Source: Clostridiales bacterium (lineage in GTDB: Bacteria; Bacillota; Clostridia; Christensenellales; UBA1242). From it: a stretch of 64,000 nt of DNA. Under the pieces are notes generated by a model. That model saw only the letters and a list, made by a program, of their open reading frames with translations, made no database searches and was not told where the DNA came from. Positions 22,054 through 31,500 of this stretch are shown in pieces; the stretch's first letter is position 1, and every line of letters starts with the position of its first letter. The stretch is taken from the NCBI GenBank assembly GCA_015055515.1, contig SVIC01000004.1:1-64000 (forward strand), given 5' to 3'. A program made the position numbers and the translations under genes.

Positions 22054-22171
22054 TTAAAAAAAGGAAAGGTAATTATTATGTGAATTATAAAACTATACGC
22101 CCAATCAAATGGGCAAAATATAGATAGAGAAATTAATTAAATATGTTACTATATATTATAAGGAGATAGAT

Positions 22172-23410
22172 ATGGAATTTAGAAATAACGCTTTTGAGCA
22201 ATTAGAAAATCGTGGTTTTGTATTCCAAACCACACATTTAGAAGAATTAAAAACAAGATTAAGAGAAAAACCTATCACATTCTACATAGGTATAGACCCC
22301 ACAGCCGATGACTTGCATATAGGGCATTTCTTCGGACTACAAATGGCTAGAATTTTGCAAGACTGTGGGCATAGATGCATAGTGCTAGTGGGCGGTGCCA
22401 CAGCATTAATTGGAGACCCTACCAATAAGTCTGACATGAGAAAAATGCTCTCTAAGGAAGAAGTAGCCAGAAATGCAAAAGAGATAAGCAGTATAATAAA
22501 AAGATTTGTACGAACAGATGGAGACAACCCAGCCATTGTGGTTGACAACGCAGACTGGCTGAAGCCTATATCTTACATCGACTTTTTGCGTGATATTGGA
22601 TCGAACTTCAATGTCAATGAAATGCTATCAAAGGACCTATATAAGAATAGATTAGAAAAAGGTGGCTTAACATTCATGGAACTAGGCTATATGCTGATGC
22701 AATCTTTTGACTTCGTACACCTAAATGATAAATACGACTGCATATTACAAATCGGTGGATCCGACCAATGGGGCAATATATGTGGTGGCGTAGAACTATC
22801 TAGAAAATTGAATTTCAAAGATGGTAGCGAGAGACCTCTAATGATGGGTCTAACCTGCCCTCTACTAACCAATGCCGAGGGTGTTAAGATGGGCAAGACA
22901 GAAAAAGGCACACTATGGGTGTCCAGAGAAAAAACCTCTGCGTTCGAATTCTTCCAGCACTTTGTTAATTGCCTAGATGATGATGTAGAGAGACTGCTAA
23001 GATTTTTTACCAACATCGATGTAGAAGAAATTAAATCAATGTGCAAGGACGACATTGTAAAGGCAAAGAAACTAATGGCATTCGAAGTAACAAAACTAGT
23101 ACACGGAGAGGATGAAGCATTGAAGGCAGTTCAGACAGCAAAGGATCTGTTCGAAAAAGGAAATATCAATACAGAAAATATGCCAACCGAAATAATCCAA
23201 AATGTTGGACAAATAAATATATTAGACTTCCTATCCTCGCTATCTATTATTAAGTCTAAAAGCGAAGCGAGAAGACTAATAGAGCAAGGTGGAATAGTAA
23301 TAGATAATATTAAAAGAGCGGATATCAATGAAATGCTAAATCTAACAAAAGACCAAGAGATAATAGTAAAGAAAGGAAAAAAGACTTTTGTAAAAATCGT
23401 TGTAAAGTAA
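22172..23410 (+). CDS. tyrS: Tyrosyl-tRNA synthetase
   Basis: 'YIGIDPTADDLHIGHFFGL' (HIGH), 'QIGGSDQWGNI', 'KMGKTEKGT' (KMSKS-like), C-terminal S4 domain. Confidence 0.96.
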   Translation: MEFRNNAFEQLENRGFVFQTTHLEELKTRLREKPITFYIGIDPTADDLHIGHFFGLQMARILQDCGHRCIVLVGGATALIGDPTNKSDMRKMLSKEEVARNAKEISSIIKRFVRTDGDNPAIVVDNADWLKPISYIDFLRDIGSNFNVNEMLSKDLYKNRLEKGGLTFMELGYMLMQSFDFVHLNDKYDCILQIGGSDQWGNICGGVELSRKLNFKDGSERPLMMGLTCPLLTNAEGVKMGKTEKGTLWVSREKTSAFEFFQHFVNCLDDDVERLLRFFTNIDVEEIKSMCKDDIVKAKKLMAFEVTKLVHGEDEALKAVQTAKDLFEKGNINTENMPTEIIQNVGQINILDFLSSLSIIKSKSEARRLIEQGGIVIDNIKRADINEMLNLTKDQEIIVKKGKKTFVKIVVK

Positions 23411-23456
23411 CATAAAGACCTAGTTTTTGGCTAGGTCTTTTTCTATTAATAATTAT

Positions 23457-23979
23457 TTAATTATGTTTTGCTGTATTTTCTTTTTCAAATACTAAAGAAT
23501 CACATTCACAGGGCTTTTTATGACATTCCTTGCACGATACATGAGGGTATAATTTGCCCCAATAACTTTTGTCTATCCTTAATAAATTAAATTGAAAATT
23601 TTCCAACTGTTTTTTTTGCATTGCATTTGCCATACACAGATATTGCCTCTGCTCTAAATTTTGAGAAATGAAAATCTTGTGATGCCCTTTTCATAATCTC
23701 ACTCAATAACATACTGCCTATCCCCATCTTCTGATACTCAGGCTTAATACAGCATATCATTAGATGAAATATATCCTCTTCCAACTGACCTATTATTACC
23801 CCAGCAAATTTATCATCACACAGCGCTATCAAGATGATTTCATTGTATTTTACTACCTCAATGCATTTCTCATCATCCCATACACCCCACTGCAAAGTCT
23901 GCATATCATATATTTCTTTTGCATATTTTTTATCAAAATCTATTATTCTAATTTCTTTTTTCATGTCTCTCACTTGCAT
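23457..23979 (-). pseudogene. GNAT acetyltransferase, apparently frameshifted at an A8 tract (supplied ORF ends at 23587)
   Basis: 'CCIKPEYQKMGIGSMLLSEIMKRA' acetyl-CoA motif. Removing one A at 23610-23617 extends the frame as ...NAKKQLENFQFNLLRIDKSYWGKLYPHVSCKECHKKPCECDSLVFEKENTAKHN*. Confidence 0.6.
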
Positions 23980-24449
23980 ATTTTCTCACATATAATACAT
24001 CTGCCAGACACACCAATACTTGAGACAATATATAATACATTTTCACTCCTTATTTTTTTAGAACCAACAAATTGCTTTTACTATGCAATTTCCTTTTAGG
24101 AGTATAGCACATAGTTTTATTAATTCCCATTCTTTTGCAATATCTTAGAATTATAATATTTTATGCAGATTATTTTCACTTTTACTAACTAATATTCTAT
24201 CACAAATATTTGTAAATATATCTGCACTACCTGATATGATAAGTGCCATATTATAGTCAAAGAATTGTTATGTAAAAGCCTATTTCGGAATTATAACTAT
24301 TAGTTAACATGTTGCATTTTATTTGAATGATTTAATAAAAACTTAATTATTTCTAATACACACATTAAGATTTATGAAAACATGATATCTCAGATAATTT
24401 GACAAAGTAAGATTAATTAATTAAAATTATAAAAATTGGAGGTATAGTT

Positions 24450-25007
24450 ATGGAAATAGAAAAGGAAGTAAGATATAACGTGACCGAAGATGAATGGCAA
24501 TTAGCACTAAGTAATAGCACCGAATACAAACCAAAGGCAGAGATGCTAGATATAACACTTGGAGCCTTTGGCAGAGACAGTGTAGCAAAGACAGGCAAAG
24601 TATTCCGTGTAAGAAAAAAACCAAATAAAATCACACTTGAGATCAAAAATAGAATAGATGGTGGCTGGCAAGAGGAGGCAATCGTTCTAGATAGCGTTGA
24701 GAGAGGTATAAATTTTCTAACGCTTGCAGGACTAAAACCTTATCTATTCATAGATAGAACTAGAGAAGTAAGAAAATATAAAGGACTAAAAATATTCTTT
24801 GATGATATCAAATTGCTTGGCAAATATATTGAGATAGAATATCAAGATAGCGAGAACGCAACGGCAGAACTAATTGAATTTTGCAACATTTGTAATATTT
24901 TTATGGATCCTGAACCACTATATGGTGATATTATCAATAAGAAATATAACGAAGATGAGACATTTCGTACTGCATTCGATCAGTATTTAGAAGATTTATT
25001 GAAATAA
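24450..25007 (+). CDS. CYTH domain protein (class IV adenylate cyclase / thiamine-triphosphatase superfamily)
   Basis: 'MEIEKEVRYNV' ExExK-like start, 'VFRVRKK...ITLEIK', 'YIEIEYQ'. Confidence 0.75.
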   Translation: MEIEKEVRYNVTEDEWQLALSNSTEYKPKAEMLDITLGAFGRDSVAKTGKVFRVRKKPNKITLEIKNRIDGGWQEEAIVLDSVERGINFLTLAGLKPYLFIDRTREVRKYKGLKIFFDDIKLLGKYIEIEYQDSENATAELIEFCNICNIFMDPEPLYGDIINKKYNEDETFRTAFDQYLEDLLK

Positions 25008-25061
25008 AAAAAGTAGATTAGTTAAGTATCACTTAAAAGACACTTAACTAATCTTTTATTT

Positions 25062-25315
25062 TGGTACGAGTGGCGGGACTCTAACCCTTTGGCATTCGGT
25101 TCCGAAGTACTTTAACTTGAGCCACTCTAACTTTTGTATTACTCACTATTTTTTGTAAAAGCGATTAACCTTTCATATACTTTCTAAAATTTGCACCTTT
25201 CAACAATTTTGTGATAATTTAGCACTCGTTGGGTGCCATTTCATACTTTGGGTACCAAACGGGTGCTTTTTTACAATTGCTCAAACCTTTTGCAATTTCG
25301 GGTGCCTTTTTTAGA
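25062..25315 (-). repeat. Module repeat R1: tRNA-Arg-like sequence (25062-25128) plus ~190-bp conserved tail
   Basis: Shares 'GGGTTAGAGTCCCGCCACTCGTACCA' and 'CTTCGGAACCGA' with the intact tRNA-Arg; the tail is shared with R2 and R3. Confidence 0.85.
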
Positions 25316-26062
25316 TTAAATATTTGAAATTTCAATAGATTGATCATCTTTACATATTTGTTTAATTTCATTATCTTTAATGATATAACTTTCACCGCAT
25401 ACTATTGTTTTATTGTTTTCTATTTTGATATAACTACCATTATTTAATGCAATAACAGGCGTTCTGTAACTGAATGGCAGTATTATCTCTTCAATATACT
25501 TCTTATTATCTAAAATATAATCTTTAAACTCATCATAGTGAGGCAATATATTAATATCTGTTAAACCCAAACCTTTCATATATCTATTAAAATTCGGGTC
25601 CACACTTTCGCCCTCAACTTCTGGTGGGCAATACACCATATCAGCACAATTCATACTGCCAGCACTTCCACCAACTATAAGTGCATTAGTGTTTTTAATT
25701 AATTCTTTTAAATTAATTTCATTGAAAAATTTATTTTGAGTTGGAAGATGACCGCCACACAAAAATATTAGGTCTGCTTTTTCTATTAATTCTTTTGCAT
25801 TTTTACAAGTTGTATAGTTAAGAATATTATAATTTTTAAAAGGCAATGTTAACTCAAAAGATTTGCAAGCATTATTAAAATATTGCTCTGTACTTTCATC
25901 ATCATTTCCTCTTGCTACAAATAAAAAGTTGTCATAATTTTTGATATGAGATTTCAAGCAATCTAATATACCATTGACATTACCAAAGTGATGGACAATC
26001 TTGTTGCCATTTTCATCTTTTTCATAAAAATCTAAACAACTCGTTAAAATAACACTACTCAT
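25316..26062 (-). CDS. Peptidase E-like (S51 family) protein
   Basis: 'LIVGGSAGSMNCADMVY' nucleophile Ser motif, 'DLIFLCGGHLPTQ', 'DINILPHYDEF'. Start chosen at MSSVILTSCLD. Confidence 0.75.
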   Translation of the reverse strand: MSSVILTSCLDFYEKDENGNKIVHHFGNVNGILDCLKSHIKNYDNFLFVARGNDDESTEQYFNNACKSFELTLPFKNYNILNYTTCKNAKELIEKADLIFLCGGHLPTQNKFFNEINLKELIKNTNALIVGGSAGSMNCADMVYCPPEVEGESVDPNFNRYMKGLGLTDINILPHYDEFKDYILDNKKYIEEIILPFSYRTPVIALNNGSYIKIENNKTIVCGESYIIKDNEIKQICKDDQSIEISNI

Positions 26063-26067
26063 AAATT

Positions 26068-26150
26068 TCTCCTTAAATTCATTATAACACATATATTTCA
26101 AATTTGTATCAAAAAGAAATAAAAAACTGGAATTCATACTGAATTTCCAG
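26068..26150 (-). repeat. Module 5' repeat (promoter plus terminator hairpin), copy 1
   Basis: 83 bp that differs from 27952-28034 at one position. Contains CTGGAAATTC-AGTAT-GAATTCCAG-TTTTTT and an extended -10 TGTTATAAT. Confidence 0.85.
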
Positions 26151-26160
26151 CCCATAAATA

Positions 26161-26406
26161 TGGTCTCCCAGTCAGGATTCAAACCCAAAAAGTGAGTTCC
26201 GTAGTACTTTAACTTGAACCACTCTAACTTTTGTATTATTTACCACTTTTTGTAAAAGCGATTAACCTTTCATAAAGTTTGTAAAATTTGCACCTTTTAA
26301 CAATTTTGCACGAGTTTAACACTCGTTGGGTGCCATTTCAGACTTTGGGTGCCAAATGGGTGCCTTTTTTACAAGTACTCAACCCTTTTACAACTTCGGG
26401 TGCCTT
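26161..26406 (-). repeat. Module repeat R2 with chimeric tRNA-like sequence (26161-26225) plus tail
   Basis: Same 5' half and tail as R1/R3, but the tRNA-like 3' end is GGGTTTGAATCCTGACTGGGAGACCA. Confidence 0.85.
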
Positions 26407-26967
26407 TTATAGATTATAATCTTCCCCTGCTGGTTTTATATTCCATTCTTTTAATGCAGTTTTGATTGTTTCTTCAATAAATGGATCTTTAGTCTTAGCG
26501 TAACCATCTCTATTGTTTTTAAATTCATTTTCGCACATTTCTTTAATTTTGGAATACTCTTCTACTTTTTCAGGATGAGAATTAAGGTAATCTCTAAAAA
26601 TAATGTGATTTTGCCATATTCTAGAATTTACATCTTCGATATGTATGAAGTGAGTTCTTAAATCGCCTTTACATCTTTTCAAAAACCAACGGACACCAAA
26701 ATCCGCATTTCCGCTATATGTCCAACCAATTTTTTCCAAAATTGGTATTAGTTGTTTTCCGTACTCCAAATTTGGAACGCCAATCGCTATATCAATTATG
26801 GGCTTTGCTGAACAGCCAATAATAGATGTACTTCCAATATGCTCTATTTGAACATCAAAATTCTTTAATACTTTCTTCAACTTTTTCTCTTGCTTTAAAT
26901 ATTCAACTTTCCATTTTGGATTATATTTATCAATTCTAACAGTTTTTGATTTTAATCCTAATTTCAT
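26407..26967 (-). CDS. GrpB family (UPF0157) nucleotidyltransferase-like protein
   Basis: 'VQIEHIGSTSIIGCSAKPIIDIAIGV' signature. Confidence 0.88.
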   Translation of the reverse strand: MKLGLKSKTVRIDKYNPKWKVEYLKQEKKLKKVLKNFDVQIEHIGSTSIIGCSAKPIIDIAIGVPNLEYGKQLIPILEKIGWTYSGNADFGVRWFLKRCKGDLRTHFIHIEDVNSRIWQNHIIFRDYLNSHPEKVEEYSKIKEMCENEFKNNRDGYAKTKDPFIEETIKTALKEWNIKPAGEDYNL

Positions 26968-27101
26968 TGAAATTTCTCCTTTTTGTAATATAAATCTTTA
27001 ATTTTTACTGGTGGTTCCAGAAGGATTCGTCTATGCGAACGCAAGTTCGGATACTTCGGGTGGCACAAAGTGACGGGGTCCCGAATACAAATACATTTTA
27101 T

Positions 27102-27352
27102 TGATACGAGTGGCGGGACTCTAACCCTTTAGCATTCGGTTCCGAAGTACTTTAACTTTAACCACTCTAACTTTTGTATTACTCACTATTTTTTGTAAAA
27201 GAGATTAACCTTTCATAATGTTTGTAAAATTTACACACTTCAAGTGTTTTGTGATAATTTAGCACTCGTTGGGTGCCATTTTGCATTTTGGGTGCCAAAC
27301 AGGTGCCTTTTTACACACACTCAAACCTTTCACAGTCTTGGGAGCCTTTCGC
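27102..27352 (-). repeat. Module repeat R3: tRNA-Arg-like sequence (27102-27168) plus tail
   Basis: Same organisation as R1; CCA changed to TCA. Confidence 0.85.
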
Positions 27353-27371
27353 ATAAATTCATTCATAGATG

Positions 27372-27944
27372 TTATATATTTGCATTTTCTTTTGAATTTT
27401 CTCTTAACCTTTCCCAATCTTCCTTGGTAATAGCATAATATTCTGCCATATAAGATACATTATCTTTCTTTCTTGTAAATTCTTCGCTATGAGTAAATTT
27501 CATTCCACAAGATTGTTGTAATCTTTTTGAAGGAATATTGTCTGGGTGGCAAGAGCAAATTATCTTTTTAGCATCTAATTCACCAAAGAGATAGTCAAAA
27601 AAACAATTTAAAATTTGCTTACCATAACCTTTACCAACACACTTTTCGCCCATACCGACACCACCATCTTCCCAAACACCATCTTCAATTTCTATCATTG
27701 CGGCTTGTCCGATAGCTTCACCAGTTGCTTTTTCATAAATCATAAATGCTAAATGATCTTTTTGGAATGCGATTGTTTTATCCAATCTTTCTTGGGCTTC
27801 TTCTAAATTTTTTTGAGGAACCCACAACATAAATTTTGCAGGTACTTCACTACACCAATAGTTGTTATATATTGAATGCAGGTCTTCTTGTTTAGCTTTG
27901 CCTAAGATAAGGTCTTTTGTTTCCAATTGATTTTTAAATTCCAT
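27372..27944 (-). CDS. GNAT family N-acetyltransferase
   Basis: 'GVGMGEKCVGKGYGKQILNCFFDYLF' and 'CHPDNIPSKRLQQSCGMKF'. Confidence 0.88.
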   Translation of the reverse strand: MEFKNQLETKDLILGKAKQEDLHSIYNNYWCSEVPAKFMLWVPQKNLEEAQERLDKTIAFQKDHLAFMIYEKATGEAIGQAAMIEIEDGVWEDGGVGMGEKCVGKGYGKQILNCFFDYLFGELDAKKIICSCHPDNIPSKRLQQSCGMKFTHSEEFTRKKDNVSYMAEYYAITKEDWERLRENSKENANI

Positions 27945-27951
27945 AATTCTT

Positions 27952-28034
27952 TCTCCTTAAATTCATTATAACACATATATTTCAAATTCGTATCAAAAAG
28001 AAATAAAAAACTGGAATTCATACTGAATTTCCAG
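27952..28034 (-). repeat. Module 5' repeat (promoter plus terminator hairpin), copy 2
   Basis: Near-identical to 26068-26150. Confidence 0.85.
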
Positions 28035-28057
28035 TCTAAAAAGGTGGTGGCCCCATC

Positions 28058-28163
28058 AGGATTCGTCTATGCGAACGCAAGTTCGGATGCTTCGGGTGGC
28101 ACAAAGTGACGGGGTCCCGAATACAAATACATTTTATTGGTACGAGTGGCGGGACTCTAACCC
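28058..28163 (-). repeat. 106-bp repeat, second copy at 27022-27127
   Basis: Two mismatches over 106 bp. Contains GCGAACGC palindrome and ends inside the T-arm of tRNA-Arg. Confidence 0.85.
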
Positions 28164-28214
28164 ACAACCCTCGGTTCCGAAGACCGATGCTCTATACAAT
28201 TGAGCTACACTCGC
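28138..28214 (-). tRNA. tRNA-Arg (anticodon TCG)
   Basis: GCGAGTG...CACTCGTACCA acceptor, anticodon arm TCGGT-CTTCGGA-ACCGA, encoded CCA. The T-loop TTAGAGT is atypical. Confidence 0.85.
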
Positions 28215-28379
28215 ATATACTTGCAATACAAATGTACCGCAAGTTATTAAATTATTGTCGAGGAACCGAGTAGGGCTCCCGAAAAGATTATTTATAATAT
28301 TGTTGGGAAAAGGAGCAACAGACTTAATAGGCTGAGCGTTGCTGACTAGCAACCTGCCACACGGTCTGATTGCGACGCT

Positions 28380-28421
28380 CCGAAGACCGATGCTCTATTT
28401 TAGTTATGCTACACTCGCATA
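28380..28421 (-). pseudogene. Partial tRNA-Arg (5' half through anticodon loop)
   Basis: TATGCGAGTGTAGC...ATAGAGCATCGGTCTTCGG matches the 5' half of tRNA-Arg; the 3' half is replaced by unrelated sequence. Confidence 0.75.
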
Positions 28422-28521
28422 ACATACATTTGGAATTTTACCAAATGCACTATTTATATCACATGGTTATAATTGACAACATGTATACACTTTTTGTCAA
28501 TATCTTCTATCGTTTGTGTCT

Positions 28522-31500
28522 TTAAGCCTTGTGTATAGCAATCTTTAATGACATATTATCGTACTCAAATACATCATCAGAATTTACATTAGATACCTTT
28601 ATATCAGTAGTCAATATATCTTGCATTATGCTTTCTTTCTGACCAAGGATAATATTCACTAATTTCTCATCTCCAGCAATCTCTATCACTATTCTGTCTG
28701 TAACCTCCAGAGTAGTTGCCTTTCTCATAGCCTGTACCTTAGATACGAACTCTCTGGCAATACCCTCGATCAACAACTCTTCTGTAATATGTGTATCCAA
28801 TACTATTGCTAGGCTTCCCTCTGTTGCAGATGCAAAGCCTTCCTTTTGAGTTACTGCAGATAGTATATCATCTGCTGTCAATACCACCTCTGTATCGGCT
28901 ACAGTAAATGTATAAGTACCATTTTCTGTTGCAGACATTATCTCTCTAGCATCAGCATTTAATAAGTATTCTCTGATAGCGCCTAGCACCTTACCATATT
29001 TTGGTCCTAGTGTTCTTAGATTTGGTTTCAAAGAATAGTTAACAAATTGGTCTAAGTTCTCATTCTCAACTATTTCTTTTACATTCAACTCTTCTTTGAT
29101 CTGATCTAATAGGTCATTAGATAGGTTGCTCTTGCCATTACCATCTGTTACATACAATTTTGATAATGGTTGTCTTATCTTAATATTAGATAGATTTCTA
29201 GCACTTCTACCTAATTCTGTGAACTTGTATGTCAATGCCATATCGCTAGTCAATTTCTCATCTATATACTTCTCATCCACAGTAGGATAATCGCATAGAT
29301 GCACGCTATCTGGTGCGCCCTTGTAGAAAGGTCTAGTGATATTCTGATATATTTCTTCTGTCACAAATGGTGCAAATGGTGCACATAGTCTAGTCAATCC
29401 GTCTAGCACTGTATATAGTGTTACAAATGCAGACTTCTTGTCCTCTGCAAATCCACTACCCCAGTATCTCTTCCTACATCTACGGATATACCAGTTAGAT
29501 AGATTATCTACAAATACTTGGATTTCCCTAGATGCCTCTGTGCAGTGATAAGCGTTCAATTCTTCTGTTACTTTTCTTACCAATTGGTTGTATTCAGACA
29601 ATATCCACTTGTCCATAATAGACAATTTGCAATCACTTAGCGTGTACTTGCTTGGATCAAACTCATCAATCTCAGCATATAGCACATAGAACGCATAGGT
29701 ATTCCATAATGTACCAAAGAAATTCTTGATAGTCTCTCCCGCACTCTTCACGCTCATAGGCTGATTGTTCCATGGCTGAGTTGTAGTATAAAAACTCCAT
29801 CTTACAGCATCAGCGCCCACCTCATCTATAATCTCTAGTGGTGGTCTATAGTTGCCTAGGCTCTTGGATAATTTCACACCATTGTCATCTACTACCATTC
29901 CATTTGCAATACAGTTACGGAATGGACTTGCACCAAATAGTGCTGTACCTAGTACTAACTGAGTATAGAACCAACCACGACATTGGTCCACGCCCTCAGA
30001 TATGAAGTTCGCTGGGAAACGCCTCTCGAACTCATCTTTGTTCTCAAATGGATAGTGGAACTGAGCAAATGGCATACTACCACTATCGTACCAGCAGTCT
30101 ATTACATCCGCCTCTCTTCTCATCACTCCGCCACATTTCTCGCAAGTTATGGTTACCTCATCTACATATGGCTTGTGCAACTCTATGTCATGGTCTAACC
30201 CGCAAAGAGTTCTTAGTTCCTCTCTGCTACCTATTACATGATAATGTCCGCACTCGCATTTCCATACAGGCAGTGGTGTTCCCCAATATCTGTCACGGCT
30301 CAAGCACCAGTCTATTACATTCTCTAACCAGTTGCCCATACGACCAGTCTTGATTGTATCTGGGAACCAATTCACACTCTTGTTATTGGCAATCAATTGA
30401 TCTTTGATAGCAGTAGTTCTTACAAACCAGCCATCTCTGGCAAAGTAGATTAGTGGTGATTTACATCTCCAGCAATGTGGATATTCGTGCTTGTGTTTTT
30501 CCAACTTGAATATCTTGCCATCACTCTTAAGGTCAAATGCAATCTCCTCATTCACCTCAAATACATTTCTGCCACTGTACTTGCCACAACCAGCCTTGAA
30601 ATTACCATCGCTACCTGCTAGTTGTACAAATGGTAGATTGTACTCCATGCCTACAGCGTTGTCATCAGCGCCATATGCTGGAGCAATGTGAACTATACCA
30701 GTACCATCTGTTAGCGTTACATACTCGGCACATGTTACATAATATCCTGTCTCTCTTGCTTTCTCTCCAGCAAAATCAAATAATGGCTCGTACTTTCTCC
30801 TCTCCAACTCTTTGCCGGTGTACTTTGCTACCACCTCGTAGTCTTTCTCAAAGTAATGCCCTATTAGCGCCTCTGCCATAATGTAGTTAACACCATCAAA
30901 GGTCAACTTCACATAAGTCTCCTTAGGATTAACCGCTAACGCAACGTTAGATGGCAATGTCCATGGAGTAGTTGTCCATGCTAGATAGTATGTGTTCTCT
31001 TCATCTAGTGCCTTGAACTTCGCTACAGCAGTCAGGTCATTTCTCTCCTTGTATCCTTGTGCCACCTCGTGACTAGACAGTGCAGTACCGCAACTAGGAC
31101 AACTAGGTAGTACCTTGTATCCCTTGTATAGTAGCCCCTTCTTGTCCAATTCCTTCAGGCTCCACCACACGCTCTCAATATAGTCATCATGGTATGTTAC
31201 ATAGCAGTCATCATCCATGTTAACGAAGTATCCTACTCTCTCACTAAAATCCTTCCATAGATCTACGTATTTCCATACATCTTTCTTGCACGCCTCAATG
31301 AACTTCTCTACACCATACTTCTCTATCTCTTGCTTGCCAGATATACCTATTTCCTTCTCTACAGATATCTCTACTGGTAGTCCGTGAGTATCCCAGCCAC
31401 CCTTACGTGGTACATAGTATCCCTGCATGGATTTCGCTCTGTTAAATACGTCCTTTAACGCTCTAGTTAGTACGTGGCCGGCATGAGGTATGCCGTTCGC

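Noticed and set aside
21850-22171. tyrS leader as a T-box
   Set aside because: No stem I distal loop, no AGGGTGG/AAGTGGTA-type antiterminator with TGGT near the terminator; five Tyr codons plus nested pairings fit peptide-mediated attenuation better.
25062-28214. Classical integron (attC cassettes)
   Set aside because: No integron integrase in the window and no clear attC R/L box pairs; tRNA-like boundaries suggest a different mechanism.
28134-28352. 72-aa minus ORF over tRNA-Arg
   Set aside because: Overlaps the tRNA gene and its upstream repeat; spurious.
28250-28421. Group I intron inserted in the tRNA-Arg anticodon loop
   Set aside because: Intact tRNA-Arg exists separately, the insert is only ~120 nt, no recognisable catalytic core and no 3' half directly after it.
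30048-30353. Plus-strand ORFs inside ileS, gyrA, gyrB, addA and addB
   Set aside because: Antisense to well-supported conserved genes, no independent start signals or domains.
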